In this document: positions 1 to 7,841 of the stretch, piece by piece
Position numbering within the stretch: position 1 is the stretch's first letter
How the letters are laid out: every line of letters begins with the position of its first letter
Assembly: GCA_910583815.1 (NCBI GenBank)
Contig: CAJTZB010000002.1
Span: 1-45,596, forward strand
Length of the DNA stretch: 45,596 nt
Direction of reading: 5' to 3'
From: an uncultured Lachnospiraceae bacterium
GTDB lineage: Bacteria; Bacillota; Clostridia; Lachnospirales; Lachnospiraceae
Position numbers and translations under genes: made by a program
The notes under the pieces: generated by a model
Seen by the model: the letters and a program-made list of their open reading frames with translations, nothing else
What the model was told of the DNA's origin: nothing
Database searches by the model: none

Positions 1-1
1 T

Positions 2-169
2 AGTGTCGAAACAGATTTTGTGGTTATGGCAGTCGGTGCGAGAAAACACCTGCCAGAGCTTGCAGGCTGCAGCGTTCCGGTACATTATATCGGAGATTGT
101 TCGGGCGAGCGCCCAAGCAATATTGATTATGCAATCAAGAGTGCTTATGATACGGCAAATGCACTTTGA
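2..169 (+). CDS. Old-yellow-enzyme-type NADH:flavin oxidoreductase, C-terminal end only (partial)
   Basis: The window opens inside this gene; only about 55 C-terminal codons are visible, ending at TGA 167-169. The readable peptide contains a VMAVGAR segment, then VHYIGDC and a RPSNIDYAIKSAY stretch. This is the usual C-terminal end of the NAD(P)/FAD-binding half of 2,4-dienoyl-CoA reductase / 2-enoate reductase-like flavoenzymes, where GDC closes the FAD-binding site. Such proteins are normally 640-670 aa, cytoplasmic, and reduce activated C=C bonds using FMN, FAD and an Fe-S cluster. The substrate cannot be told from this fragment. A strong terminator follows at 231-286, so it ends its transcription unit. 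Confidence 0.75.
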   Translation, partial: SVETDFVVMAVGARKHLPELAGCSVPVHYIGDCSGERPSNIDYAIKSAYDTANAL

Positions 170-230
170 TACTGCAGCTTATTTTTAGAGAAGGTATTTT
201 AGTTTAAAAGTTTTGGGTGTAGCTTTTTAT

Positions 231-286
231 AAAGTGTATGTAAGAACCGGGCGATGGGGCGTCTGATTCTTGCATACACTTTTTTG
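231..286 (+). terminator. Rho-independent terminator after the flavin oxidoreductase gene
   Basis: AAAGTGTATG-TAAGAA pairs with TTCTTGCATACACTTT across a GC-rich loop, and the 3' arm runs into a T tract. The stem is about 15 bp with one imperfection. It ends the upstream gene before the promoter at 296. Confidence 0.85.
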
Positions 287-295
287 TAAAAATAC

Positions 296-324
296 TGGTC
301 ATTTGGACATGCTTTTGATATAAT
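296..324 (+). promoter_or_regulatory. Sigma-A promoter with extended -10
   Basis: TATAAT at 319-324 is preceded by TGA, giving the extended -10 form TGnTATAAT. A weak -35 (TGGTCA, 296-301) lies at 17-bp spacing. It directly precedes the kinase-like gene and follows the terminator of the previous gene. Confidence 0.6.
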
Positions 325-365
325 ACCTGTAATGCAGTAGTACAAAGGAAAGGTTGGAGAAAAGA

Positions 366-1061
366 ATGCACATCACATTGACTGGAAATTTAGGAAGCGG
401 AAAATCTACGATCAGTAAGCTTTTAGAAGAACAGTATGGGTATGAGATTTTTTCGACAGGAAAGGTAATTCGCAGGATTGCGGCAGAACACAATGTTGAT
501 GTATTGGAAATGAACAAGATGATGGAAACAGACCATCAGTATGACCATATGATTGATGACACAACAGCGCGGATTTCCAGAGAAAACCCGGATAAGAATA
601 TTTTATTTGATTCTCGTCTGGCATGGAATTTTGTGGAAAAGTCATTCAAGGTATTTTTGTCTGCAAGCGTGGATGTTGCTGCAAAGCGAGTAATGTATGA
701 TGCAAAACGCGGCGAGGTAGAGGTTTATACCTCTTTGGAAGAGGCAAAGCAGAAGTTAAAAGAACGTATGATAACTGAAGACAGGAGATACAGGGATATT
801 TACGGAATTGAATATCTGAATTATTCCAACTACAACTTGATTTTAGATTCCACGGACTGCTCACCGGAAGTTCTGGCGCGGATTTTAATAGAAGAAGCAA
901 AAGCATATGAAGCGGCAGAGCAGGCAGGAAAAGGCGGCTATACAAGGCTTCTTCTTTCCGCAAATCGCCCAAAGGAGGATTTTTCAAAAGAAAGAGAAGC
1001 AGGAACTGTGACAAAAGAAGTATTGCAGGGAGTTGAATTTGAGGTTGTGACATTGCTATAA
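366..1061 (+). CDS. Cytidylate-kinase-like P-loop nucleotide kinase
   Basis: A 231-residue cytoplasmic protein opening with MHITLTGNLGSGKST, a Walker A P-loop at residues 7-15. It then shows FSTGKVIR and an LFDSRLAW segment typical of the CMP/AMP-kinase-like fold (cytidylate kinase-like family, Cytidylate_kin2). The length suits that family, but it is not the canonical Cmk, so the phosphate acceptor is unknown. ATG 366 was chosen because GGAGA lies 5 nt upstream. An in-frame TTG at 354 behind AAAGGAAAGG is an alternative that would add four residues. The gene stands alone between its own promoter (296-324) and terminator (1071-1097). Confidence 0.75.
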   Translation: MHITLTGNLGSGKSTISKLLEEQYGYEIFSTGKVIRRIAAEHNVDVLEMNKMMETDHQYDHMIDDTTARISRENPDKNILFDSRLAWNFVEKSFKVFLSASVDVAAKRVMYDAKRGEVEVYTSLEEAKQKLKERMITEDRRYRDIYGIEYLNYSNYNLILDSTDCSPEVLARILIEEAKAYEAAEQAGKGGYTRLLLSANRPKEDFSKEREAGTVTKEVLQGVEFEVVTLL

Positions 1062-1070
1062 GGATTTCAG

Positions 1071-1097
1071 GAAACGGCGAATAAGCCGTTTCTTTTT
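1071..1097 (+). terminator. Rho-independent terminator after the kinase-like gene
   Basis: GAAACGGC and GCCGTTTC form an 8-bp stem around a six-base loop (GAATAA), followed by TTTTT. It lies 10 nt after the stop codon. Confidence 0.85.
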
Positions 1098-1182
1098 GAT
1101 TATACTACCTTTATGCATCGTGGGAAGAGGGGGCCTGCTGCATTGACAGCAGGCTGCTAACAGGGATGGGAGGTATTAAAGA

Positions 1183-2202
1183 GTGGAAAAGGCACAATAT
1201 CTGAAGCTTGTAAAAATAGCTGTTGTGACAGTTATCGTTTATCTTGGGTTCCGCTTTTTTCTGCCTCTTTTTTTCCCATTTTTTCTTGCCTATCTGCTTG
1301 CCTGTTTATTGAAGCGCCCGGTAGCTTTTTTTGCAAGAAGGCTTCGGATAAAACCGGCAATCAGCGGTGGTTTTTTGCTGCTTCTGCTCTTTTTGTTCCT
1401 TGGCGGAGGTATTGTTTATGCAGTAAGCAGGATTATAGAGCAGCTTGTCCTGTTTTTTGGAAATTATGCGTCCTACCAAGAGGAGTGGAGCACTTCTATG
1501 GAACAGATTTGCTGCTATTGTGATTCTTTTCTTGGAATTTCAGACGGAAGTACATTTCGGCTGCTTGGAAAAGGAATGGAAAAGCTTCAGGCATTTTTTA
1601 TAGATGAATTTATTCCGTCGTTTACAAAAAGGTCTATTCAGGCGGCGGTTTCCATTACGGAAATTTTGGCTGTGCTTTTAATTATTTTTGTAGCAGCTAT
1701 CTTGTTTTTGGTAGACATGACAAAAAATCAGGAAAAGGTAAAGGGCATTGGTGGGAAAGAGTGGCAGCAGATTAAGGCAGAACTTTCGGATGCAGGGATT
1801 GCCTATTTAAAGACACAGGCGACACTGCTTCTCTTTATCAGCATCACATGCAGTATTGGTTTTTTTGTGATAAGAAATCCGTATGCTTTGCTGTTTGGTG
1901 TTGGAGTTGGTATTTTTGATGCGTTTCCGATACTCGGAAGTGGGCTGATTTTAGTGCCTTGGGCAATTGTAGATTTTTTCCGCGGAAATATGTTCAACGG
2001 AGCAGTTCTGCTTACCATGTATGGAATCTGCCAGTTCCTGCGGGAATATTTGGAACCGAAGCTTTTGGGTGGGAAAATTGGGATTCGCCCGGTTTACAGC
2101 CTGATGTCGGTTTACATTGGTTATGAACTGTTCGGTTTTCTTGGAATTTTCCTTGGGCCAATTGGGCTTGTATGCATAAGGTCTGTGCTTCGTGTGATTT
2201 AA
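1183..2202 (+). CDS. AI-2E family / YtvI-like sporulation integral membrane protein
   Basis: A 339-residue polytopic membrane protein. Hydrophobic helices lie near residues 10-45, 60-85, about 155-180 and across 210-335. The FDAFPILGSGLILVPWA segment and the EPKLLGGKIGIRP-like C-terminal block are characteristic of the AI-2E family transporter (UPF0118) superfamily. In Firmicutes that superfamily includes the sporulation protein YtvI. The start is GTG 1183, with GGGAGGTATT about 6-12 nt upstream. The transported substrate is not known for this subgroup. It appears monocistronic. Assignment to YtvI rather than another UPF0118 member is inference from size and taxon. Confidence 0.8.
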   Translation: MEKAQYLKLVKIAVVTVIVYLGFRFFLPLFFPFFLAYLLACLLKRPVAFFARRLRIKPAISGGFLLLLLFLFLGGGIVYAVSRIIEQLVLFFGNYASYQEEWSTSMEQICCYCDSFLGISDGSTFRLLGKGMEKLQAFFIDEFIPSFTKRSIQAAVSITEILAVLLIIFVAAILFLVDMTKNQEKVKGIGGKEWQQIKAELSDAGIAYLKTQATLLLFISITCSIGFFVIRNPYALLFGVGVGIFDAFPILGSGLILVPWAIVDFFRGNMFNGAVLLTMYGICQFLREYLEPKLLGGKIGIRPVYSLMSVYIGYELFGFLGIFLGPIGLVCIRSVLRVI

Positions 2203-2303
2203 GCAGGTTAGGTATGGCATTTTTTACTCTTCTATGGTAACATGGCAGAAAGAACGTTGGAGAGTTTTGTGATTACTCAAGAGCGTCAGAATGTGAAAGG
2301 AGC

Positions 2304-4499
2304 ATGGTTGTAAAAATGGGGATTGCTTATTTTGAGGCGGAGCGCATTTTCCGCTTGGACACAAAAAACACAAGCTATGTGATTGGTATTGTGGACAAGG
2401 AAGGCTTTGTTGGGCATGTATATTATGGAAAGAGACTTAAGGAGGCGGATCTTTCTTATCTGATGCGGATTGCAGAAGGGCCGCGTACGCCGGAGACAAA
2501 TGGGAGAGACCGATTGAGCTTTTATGATACGTTTCCACAGGAGTACCCGACACATGGAATCGGTGATTTCAGGGAGAGTGCTGTTCGGATAGAGGATGCA
2601 AATGGACATTCTGCAATGAAGCTTACATATGCAGGACATGAAATAAAAAAAGGAAAGCAGCCTCTTGCGGGGCTTCCGGCGACTTGGGGTGAGAACAGTG
2701 AGACACTGGAACTGACGCTTAAGGATGAGGTGCTTGATATTCAGGTGGTGCTGTCTTACAGTATTTTTGAAGATGTAGATGCGGTTATACGCAGTGCAAG
2801 AATAGTAAACTGTTCAAAAGAGACCATATATCTGACCAAAGCGATGTCGGCATCGTTTGATATGGACAATCATGACTATGATAAGATTGTATTGCATGGA
2901 AGCTGGGCAAGGGAGCGCCATATCGAGAGGACTCCGGTCAGCTACGGCCTGCAGGGTTCTCGTTCTCTGCGTGGTGAGGGCGGACATCAGGAACACGCAT
3001 TTACTGCGGTTTTAGAGCCGGCCGCCGGACAGAATAGCGGTGAGGTTTATGGAATGGACCTGGTTTATTCAGGAAATTTCCGCAGTTTGATTGAGCGCAG
3101 CCAGTTCGACAGCCTTCGTGTGATGACCGGCATCCATCCGGAAGATTTCCGCTGGGAGCTTTGTCCGGAAGCAGCTTTCCAGACGCCGGAAGCGGTTCTT
3201 GTATATTCTTCGGAAGGGCTTGGCGGCATGTCGCGCTGCTTTCATGACTTGTACCGCAACCATTTGATTCGTGGCAGCTACCGGGATAAGAAACGCCCGA
3301 TTTTAATCAATAACTGGGAAGCAACTTATTTTGATTTCAATACAGAAAAACTGCTTGGTATCGCAAGAGAAGCTTCTAAGCTTGGCATTGAAATGCTGGT
3401 GATGGATGATGGCTGGTTTGGTAATCGGTTTGATGACAACCGTGCGCTTGGAGATTGGGAAGTAAATGAAGAAAAACTGGCCGGAGGCTTAAAATATCTG
3501 GTAGATGAAGTCAATAAGCTTGGCATGAAATTTGGTATTTGGTTTGAGCCGGAAATGATCAGTCCGGATTCTGACTTATACCGTGCGCATCCGGATTGGG
3601 CGCTGCAGATTCCGGGACGTACCGCAGGGCTTGCAAGAAATCAGTATGTGCTTGATATTTCAAGGGAAGAAGTTGCAGATTATGTTTTTGAGAAGGTTGC
3701 TAAGGTACTGCGCAGTGCAAATGTAGAGTATGTCAAATGGGACATGAACCGCCCGCTTGCTGATGTAGCGAGTGCAGCGCTTCCAAAGGAGCGTCAGGGC
3801 GAAATTTTCCACCGCTATGTACTTGGTGTGTACCGTATGCAGGAACGTCTGATTACGGAATTCCCATATTTGCTGTTAGAGAACTGTTCCGGCGGCGGTG
3901 CGCGTTTTGATGCCGGAATGCTGTATTACAGTCCGCAGATTTGGTGTTCTGATGATGCAGATGCGATTGAACGCCTTACAATTCAAGAAGGGACAGCGCT
4001 TATGTATCCGCTTTCGACAATGGGAGCGCATGTCAGCGACTGCCCGAACCATACCGTTGGAAGAGTGACGCCATTTGAAACAAGAGGGCATGTTGCACTT
4101 GCCGGAACGTTCGGCTATGAGCTGGATGTGACAAAAATCAGCGAGGAGGAGCGAAATCAGATTCCGGAGCAGGTTGCAATGTACCATAAGTACAATGACC
4201 TTGTGCGTACCGGAGATTATTATAGGATTGCATCTTACCGTGAGAACCATACGCATGACTGCTATATGGTTGTGGCAAAGGATAAGTCGGAAGCGCTTGT
4301 GACGTTTATACAGGTAGCAAGAAGGGCAAACGTGCATTCCAGAAATATCAAACTGCTTGGACTTGCACCGGAGAAAACTTACCGTATCGAAGGCGAAGAG
4401 AGGACTTATCTTGGAAGCACTCTGATGAACGCAGGAATTTTAGTGCAGGAAGCGTGGGGGGACTATAAGAGCAGGCTGTATCATGTTGTGGAGGCTTAG
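2304..4499 (+). CDS. GH36 alpha-galactosidase
   Basis: A 731-residue cytoplasmic enzyme (no signal peptide) of the length usual for GH36 bacterial alpha-galactosidases. It has an N-terminal beta-sandwich, a central TIM barrel and a C-terminal sheet. Family marks include MDDGWFGNR, FGIWFEPEMI, the nucleophile in KWDMNR (Asp480) and the acid/base in CSDDADAIERL (Asp550). It removes alpha-1,6-galactosyl groups from galactomanno-oligosaccharides or raffinose-type sugars. It is probably the debranching partner of the mannan genes 12 kb downstream (inference). ATG 2304 sits only 1 nt after AAAGGAG, while an in-frame ATG at 2316 is 13 nt away, so the start is uncertain. Confidence 0.93.
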   Translation: MVVKMGIAYFEAERIFRLDTKNTSYVIGIVDKEGFVGHVYYGKRLKEADLSYLMRIAEGPRTPETNGRDRLSFYDTFPQEYPTHGIGDFRESAVRIEDANGHSAMKLTYAGHEIKKGKQPLAGLPATWGENSETLELTLKDEVLDIQVVLSYSIFEDVDAVIRSARIVNCSKETIYLTKAMSASFDMDNHDYDKIVLHGSWARERHIERTPVSYGLQGSRSLRGEGGHQEHAFTAVLEPAAGQNSGEVYGMDLVYSGNFRSLIERSQFDSLRVMTGIHPEDFRWELCPEAAFQTPEAVLVYSSEGLGGMSRCFHDLYRNHLIRGSYRDKKRPILINNWEATYFDFNTEKLLGIAREASKLGIEMLVMDDGWFGNRFDDNRALGDWEVNEEKLAGGLKYLVDEVNKLGMKFGIWFEPEMISPDSDLYRAHPDWALQIPGRTAGLARNQYVLDISREEVADYVFEKVAKVLRSANVEYVKWDMNRPLADVASAALPKERQGEIFHRYVLGVYRMQERLITEFPYLLLENCSGGGARFDAGMLYYSPQIWCSDDADAIERLTIQEGTALMYPLSTMGAHVSDCPNHTVGRVTPFETRGHVALAGTFGYELDVTKISEEERNQIPEQVAMYHKYNDLVRTGDYYRIASYRENHTHDCYMVVAKDKSEALVTFIQVARRANVHSRNIKLLGLAPEKTYRIEGEERTYLGSTLMNAGILVQEAWGDYKSRLYHVVEA

Positions 4500-4531
4500 C
4501 AAAGTACAGCATCCGTACGCCGACGCTAGAT

Positions 4532-4570
4532 TTCATCCGGATACAGATTGGTTTCCTGAATCCGGATGAA
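4532..4570. terminator. Hairpin between convergent genes, possible bidirectional terminator
   Basis: A perfect 11-bp inverted repeat (TTCATCCGGAT / ATCCGGATGAA) with a 17-nt loop lies between the GH36 gene and the convergent sigma-factor gene. Neither side has a good T tract, so termination efficiency is uncertain. Confidence 0.5.
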
Positions 4571-4583
4571 TTATGCATTACTT

Positions 4584-6209
4584 TTACTTGGCTGCGCTCA
4601 TCCAGCAGCCTTCTGCCCCAATGCCATTTTCCGGTGGGACAAGGATGCCCTTTTCTATAAGGGCTTCCACTAAGGCATCAAGTATCGGAAGGGTAGCGAG
4701 ATCGCTTACGAATTCCCAGTCGCCAAGCAGGTGCTTTGGAACTGTTTTTCGGATCAGTTCCGCTATGCTCTTTGCTGTTTCTTTCGCTTCGGTTTCAAAG
4801 TATCCGTCAGAAAGCCTGCCGCTAAGTTCAAACAGCCTGTTGGTGTCTTTTGCATCGTTTACAAGAATCTTTGTATAGAGCATCTCGTCCTCGCGGTACA
4901 AGTATCCGCATTCTATGGCTTTTGCAGAGTGTTCTTTTTCCTCTTCCGAAAGGCTGTTGGTGGCAAGGCCGTCTATCGCACGGATCGCAAGCTGGAGCGG
5001 TATGTTGGTGGACAGGTTTTGACCACAGCGAAAATGGGCATGGATGCGGGAGATATAGATATTGGAAACAGATATTTCAGAGTATCCGCATATGTTTTTG
5101 GCTTGGATTCCATCCAAACCGCAGCCATAGCTTTTTCCGTTGTATACATAGCCGTAAATGCTGAACGGACGGTGTGGTTTTTCAATATCTGTAAAGCAGG
5201 TTTTGGATAATATCTGCTTTACATGATAGGAAAATGCATCTGCCATATTGAAAACCTGTTGCCAGAGGATAAGATTCAAGTCAATTTTTTTATTCAGATA
5301 TGGAAATGCAAGGAATTTCTCCTTGTGCGTTCCCACATAATCCGAGATAACGCGGCAAATGTCTGGCAGATGCTTTGTATAGATGGCATTTGCCTGCTCC
5401 ATTTCTTCTTTTTCCAGCAGGATAAAGTTAATGGCATATTTTCCGTTGTCAAGTCTGCGCAGCAGTCCATATTCCCCATTTTCGCCTCTGGTAAGTATGT
5501 CCAGTTCTTCCTCTACATAGAGGGTTGGGACATTTAATTCGGCAGCGATTTCTGATGCGCTCTTTGGGCTTTTATGGCAGAGCCAAAGGATGTGTTTGGA
5601 AAACTGTCTGGTGAATACATTCCTTGGGTCTCCAGTATTTGGATCCCCAGTCCCTATCAGCACATATCGGATTTGGTCAAGGCTTATCGGTTTTTTAATG
5701 CTTTCTTCCATTTGTTCTACCTCACTTCTGATTTTCTGCCTTGCCGAAAATAGTCTTTGGCGGATTGCTGTTTCGCTTGTATGCTGGAGCTTAGCGATTT
5801 CTGCGGTAGAAAGGCCGTCCAGATAGAATAAAATCATAACTTCCCGGTATGCTTTTGTCAAAAAAGCGATGCGTTGATAGATTGCGTGGAGCAGCGTCCT
5901 GCTGCTGTCGCTGTTTCCTTTGGCGGCAAGGGACAGTAACGCCTGTTCTGCGTCGCCTTGATAGAAAAGAGTGGCGTGCTGCCTGCGTTTTCTGGAGAAA
6001 TCGGCATATACATTTCTGGCAATGCGCCATACGAAAGCATATGGATTTTCTACTTCGCCCTCTGCATTTGCTGTTTTTATCAGCTCAAATACAATATCAG
6101 AGCAAAGCTCCTGCGCTTCGTAGCTAGAGCTTGTCCGTGCATAGCAGAAACCGAACAGTTTTTCTAAAAGTCCGTCGTTGATTATATTCGGCAGTTCTTG
6201 TTTTTTCAT
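4584..6209 (-). CDS. ECF-type sigma-70 family factor with long C-terminal extension
   Basis: A 541-residue protein. Residues about 10-80 form a sigma-70 region 2 (YARTSSSYEAQELCSDIVFELIK, then YAFVWRIARNVYADFSRK). Residues about 105-165 form region 4 with a helix-turn-helix (YREVMILFYLDGLSTAEIA, then SETAIRQRLFSARQK). Ordinary ECF factors are 160-200 aa, so about 370 residues are added. The extension begins with a winged-helix-like stretch near 200-265 (SASEIAAELNVPTLYVEEEL, then LLRRLDNGKYAIN). The rest contains a cysteine- and tyrosine-containing region I do not recognise. No anti-sigma gene lies next to it, so the extension may provide self-regulation (inference). It is convergent with GH36, and target promoters are not evident. 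Confidence 0.85.
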   Translation of the reverse strand: MKKQELPNIINDGLLEKLFGFCYARTSSSYEAQELCSDIVFELIKTANAEGEVENPYAFVWRIARNVYADFSRKRRQHATLFYQGDAEQALLSLAAKGNSDSSRTLLHAIYQRIAFLTKAYREVMILFYLDGLSTAEIAKLQHTSETAIRQRLFSARQKIRSEVEQMEESIKKPISLDQIRYVLIGTGDPNTGDPRNVFTRQFSKHILWLCHKSPKSASEIAAELNVPTLYVEEELDILTRGENGEYGLLRRLDNGKYAINFILLEKEEMEQANAIYTKHLPDICRVISDYVGTHKEKFLAFPYLNKKIDLNLILWQQVFNMADAFSYHVKQILSKTCFTDIEKPHRPFSIYGYVYNGKSYGCGLDGIQAKNICGYSEISVSNIYISRIHAHFRCGQNLSTNIPLQLAIRAIDGLATNSLSEEEKEHSAKAIECGYLYREDEMLYTKILVNDAKDTNRLFELSGRLSDGYFETEAKETAKSIAELIRKTVPKHLLGDWEFVSDLATLPILDALVEALIEKGILVPPENGIGAEGCWMSAAK

Positions 6210-6272
6210 TATGTTTCTCCAAAGCGATTGATCAATGCCTTCACTTAAATAGTCTTTATATTTTTGAAAATG

Positions 6273-6548
6273 TTAGGTAGTCTGCTCATAAAGTGCAATC
6301 ATTTCTTCTGGAATTTCCTGCATACCCCTTTTGAGCTATTCTTTTATCCAGCCATAAAGCCCATAGGCGATAAAATAGGTAACATAAGCAAGAGGATTCG
6401 CCTGCTCCGGTTTAGGGCCTCAGGCATCCAGAATGCTTTGCAGGCTGATATGGGTCAGACCTTGTCTGTACAGCATAAGGTACAGTTCTTTGTTGCAGTA
6501 AAAATACCCAAATATCTCTTTGCATGGTACGACTGTTTCATGTAGATG
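6273..6548 (-). pseudogene. TetR-family regulator remnant (C-terminal ligand-binding domain)
   Basis: Read on the minus strand in one frame, this gives HETVVPCKEIFGYFYCNKEL, then YRQGLTHISLQSILDA, a stop, then AYVTYFIAYGLYGWIKE, a stop, then LKRGMQEIPEEMIALYEQTT. This is a TetR C-terminal dimerisation/ligand domain. Two in-frame stops (TGA at 6420-6422, TAG at 6336-6338) fall where tryptophan codons are likely. The DNA-binding N-terminus is absent. The remnant's 5' edge abuts the 5' edge of the plus-strand hydrolase remnant, suggesting that one deletion removed the divergent starts of a TetR-hydrolase pair. Confidence 0.75.
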
Positions 6549-6899
6549 TCAACAAAAAAAGGAAAAGAGAAGAAAAGGGGCAGTCTGTCTCCGACCGAAG
6601 AGGCTATGGCGAATTTATTAGGAATGCCATATGATTTTTCCAAGACTCATACTCTGGTTATGATACTTGCAGGAACGGAAAATGATGTCATTTCGTTAGA
6701 AGCGATGGAAGATATGTATCGTAAAATTGACGCACCAAAAGTAATTGCGAGAAAAACAGGGCAGGGGCATGGAGAAATGCTTTATACGGCGAACGGCTAT
6801 GTAACAGCTTGGCTTATGTATTATTTGCAGGGGGACGAAACTGCCGAGCAGGCTTTTTTTGGCGATATGCCGGAACTGCTTCATAATCAGCTGTATTAG
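6546..6899 (+). pseudogene. Alpha/beta-hydrolase, C-terminal remnant
   Basis: The reading frame still encodes about 117 residues, including SLSPTEEAMANLLGMPYDFS, VMILAGTENDVISLEAM and GHGEMLYTANGYVTAW. This matches the C-terminal third of an alpha/beta-hydrolase, with Asp after the GTE turn and His in the GHGEM segment as the late catalytic positions. The nucleophile elbow (GxSxG) and the whole N-terminal two thirds are missing. No convincing ribosome binding site precedes the first ATG (6546), so it is unlikely to make a working enzyme. It abuts the TetR remnant on the opposite strand, an arrangement typical of a regulator controlling a hydrolase. Confidence 0.65.
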
Positions 6900-6954
6900 G
6901 GTCAGAAAATAAGCAGCAAATAAAAGGACATACTTTATAAGGTCATTTAAAAGA

Positions 6955-6992
6955 TAGCTGCCACCAAGAATTTCTGTTCTTGGTGGCAGCTA
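6955..6992 (-). terminator. Strong 16-bp stem terminator of the lipoprotein operon
   Basis: TAGCTGCCACCAAGAA and its exact complement pair across a six-base loop (TTTCTG). On the minus strand the stem is preceded by an A/T-rich tract and followed by a short T run. It lies 18 nt after the last stop of the minus-strand operon (7010) and also just after the hydrolase remnant, so it may act in both directions. Confidence 0.85.
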
Positions 6993-7009
6993 AAAAGAAT
7001 AAAAAAACA

Positions 7010-7816
7010 TCATCCTGCTTCAGAAAAGCCGTTGAAAATCTCCCTTGCATTTTTGTCTTCGACGTTATGCATGATATATTTGCCTTTCTCATCTCGAATA
7101 CATTCTGTATAAATCCAAGCTTCTGTTATGTTTCCAGTTGCCGCATCTTTGATAAGATGGTACTCTATCTCTGTCGGGTATTGCTGCCCCATAAAATCCC
7201 ATAGGCTTCCGGGCATCAGATAGGTGTTATCTCCGCGGTATTCTGCCTTGCTGAAGCCGGAATCGTAAAATAAATCCTGCTCCGCGATTTGCTTTAATGT
7301 CCCATCATAATAAGTGAGAGCTTCCATAGCAGAAGAAGCGGTGCTGAACTGGAAAATTAAATTGTAGTAATTATCTGATATATCGACATCTGCAATCCAG
7401 TAGGTTTCCCATAATTGACGAGCTTCCGGGTACTCTGTCGGTTTCATGGAATTCCAGTCATAATCTATTGTCTGTTTTATCCCATTGATAAAAATCCCTT
7501 CTTCGCAGGTATAGAGATACTCCATGACTCCATCGCCGTTTAAATCAAGCGCGATTCCTTCACCGTTTTTTTGCCTGATTTCAGTCAATCCCTCTACAGT
7601 GACAAAGCAGTAAAGGATGCCGTTCTGCAACACGCCTGCTTCGGTTGGAGTTGGAGAAAGTGTCGGTGAAGGTGATGGTATAGGAGAAGGAGTATCAGTG
7701 GAAGGCTGTATTGTTGGCATAGGAGTTAGGCTAATATCTCGACTAGGGTCGGGATTGTCTTGGCAGCCGGAAAGGAAAAGCAGTATAATAGTAAAGAAAA
7801 AGGTAAGTTTTTTCAT
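7010..7816 (-). CDS. Putative lipoprotein, short paralogue (no SH3-like segment)
   Basis: A 268-residue lipoprotein. The signal peptide ends in a lipobox (LFLSGC), followed by a Pro/Ser/Thr-rich spacer at residues about 25-55. A conserved domain follows, with a DLNGDGVMEYLYTCEEGIFING segment that resembles a calcium-binding or FG-GAP-type loop. Start ATG 7816 has AAAGGAG upstream, and a longer reading from further upstream has no such support. It is the last gene of a three-gene minus-strand operon, 25 nt after its paralogue. Compared with that paralogue it lacks about 70 residues near the C-terminus while keeping the AWIY...E flank and the GF..AG end. Function is unknown; it is probably exposed on the outer membrane face. 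Confidence 0.75.
   Translation of the reverse strand: MKKLTFFFTIILLFLSGCQDNPDPSRDISLTPMPTIQPSTDTPSPIPSPSPTLSPTPTEAGVLQNGILYCFVTVEGLTEIRQKNGEGIALDLNGDGVMEYLYTCEEGIFINGIKQTIDYDWNSMKPTEYPEARQLWETYWIADVDISDNYYNLIFQFSTASSAMEALTYYDGTLKQIAEQDLFYDSGFSKAEYRGDNTYLMPGSLWDFMGQQYPTEIEYHLIKDAATGNITEAWIYTECIRDEKGKYIMHNVEDKNAREIFNGFSEAG
7476..7783 (-). repeat. 308-bp near-identical direct repeat, copy 1
   Basis: This matches 8509-8816 at a constant offset of 1033 bp, with a single mismatch (7750 C versus 8783 T). It covers the lipobox end, the proline-rich linker and the DLNGDG domain start of the short lipoprotein. Confidence 0.95.
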
Positions 7817-7841
7817 AGGAGCTCCTTTGTATAAATAGGCC

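Noticed and set aside
6264..6545. Plus-strand frame of 93 codons
   Set aside because: It is the antisense of the TetR remnant, which explains the sequence better.
7617..7838. Plus-strand frames with Gly/Val/Glu repeats opposite the lipoprotein linkers (also 8650-8910)
   Set aside because: They are the complement of the Pro/Ser/Thr linker and lack any start signal.
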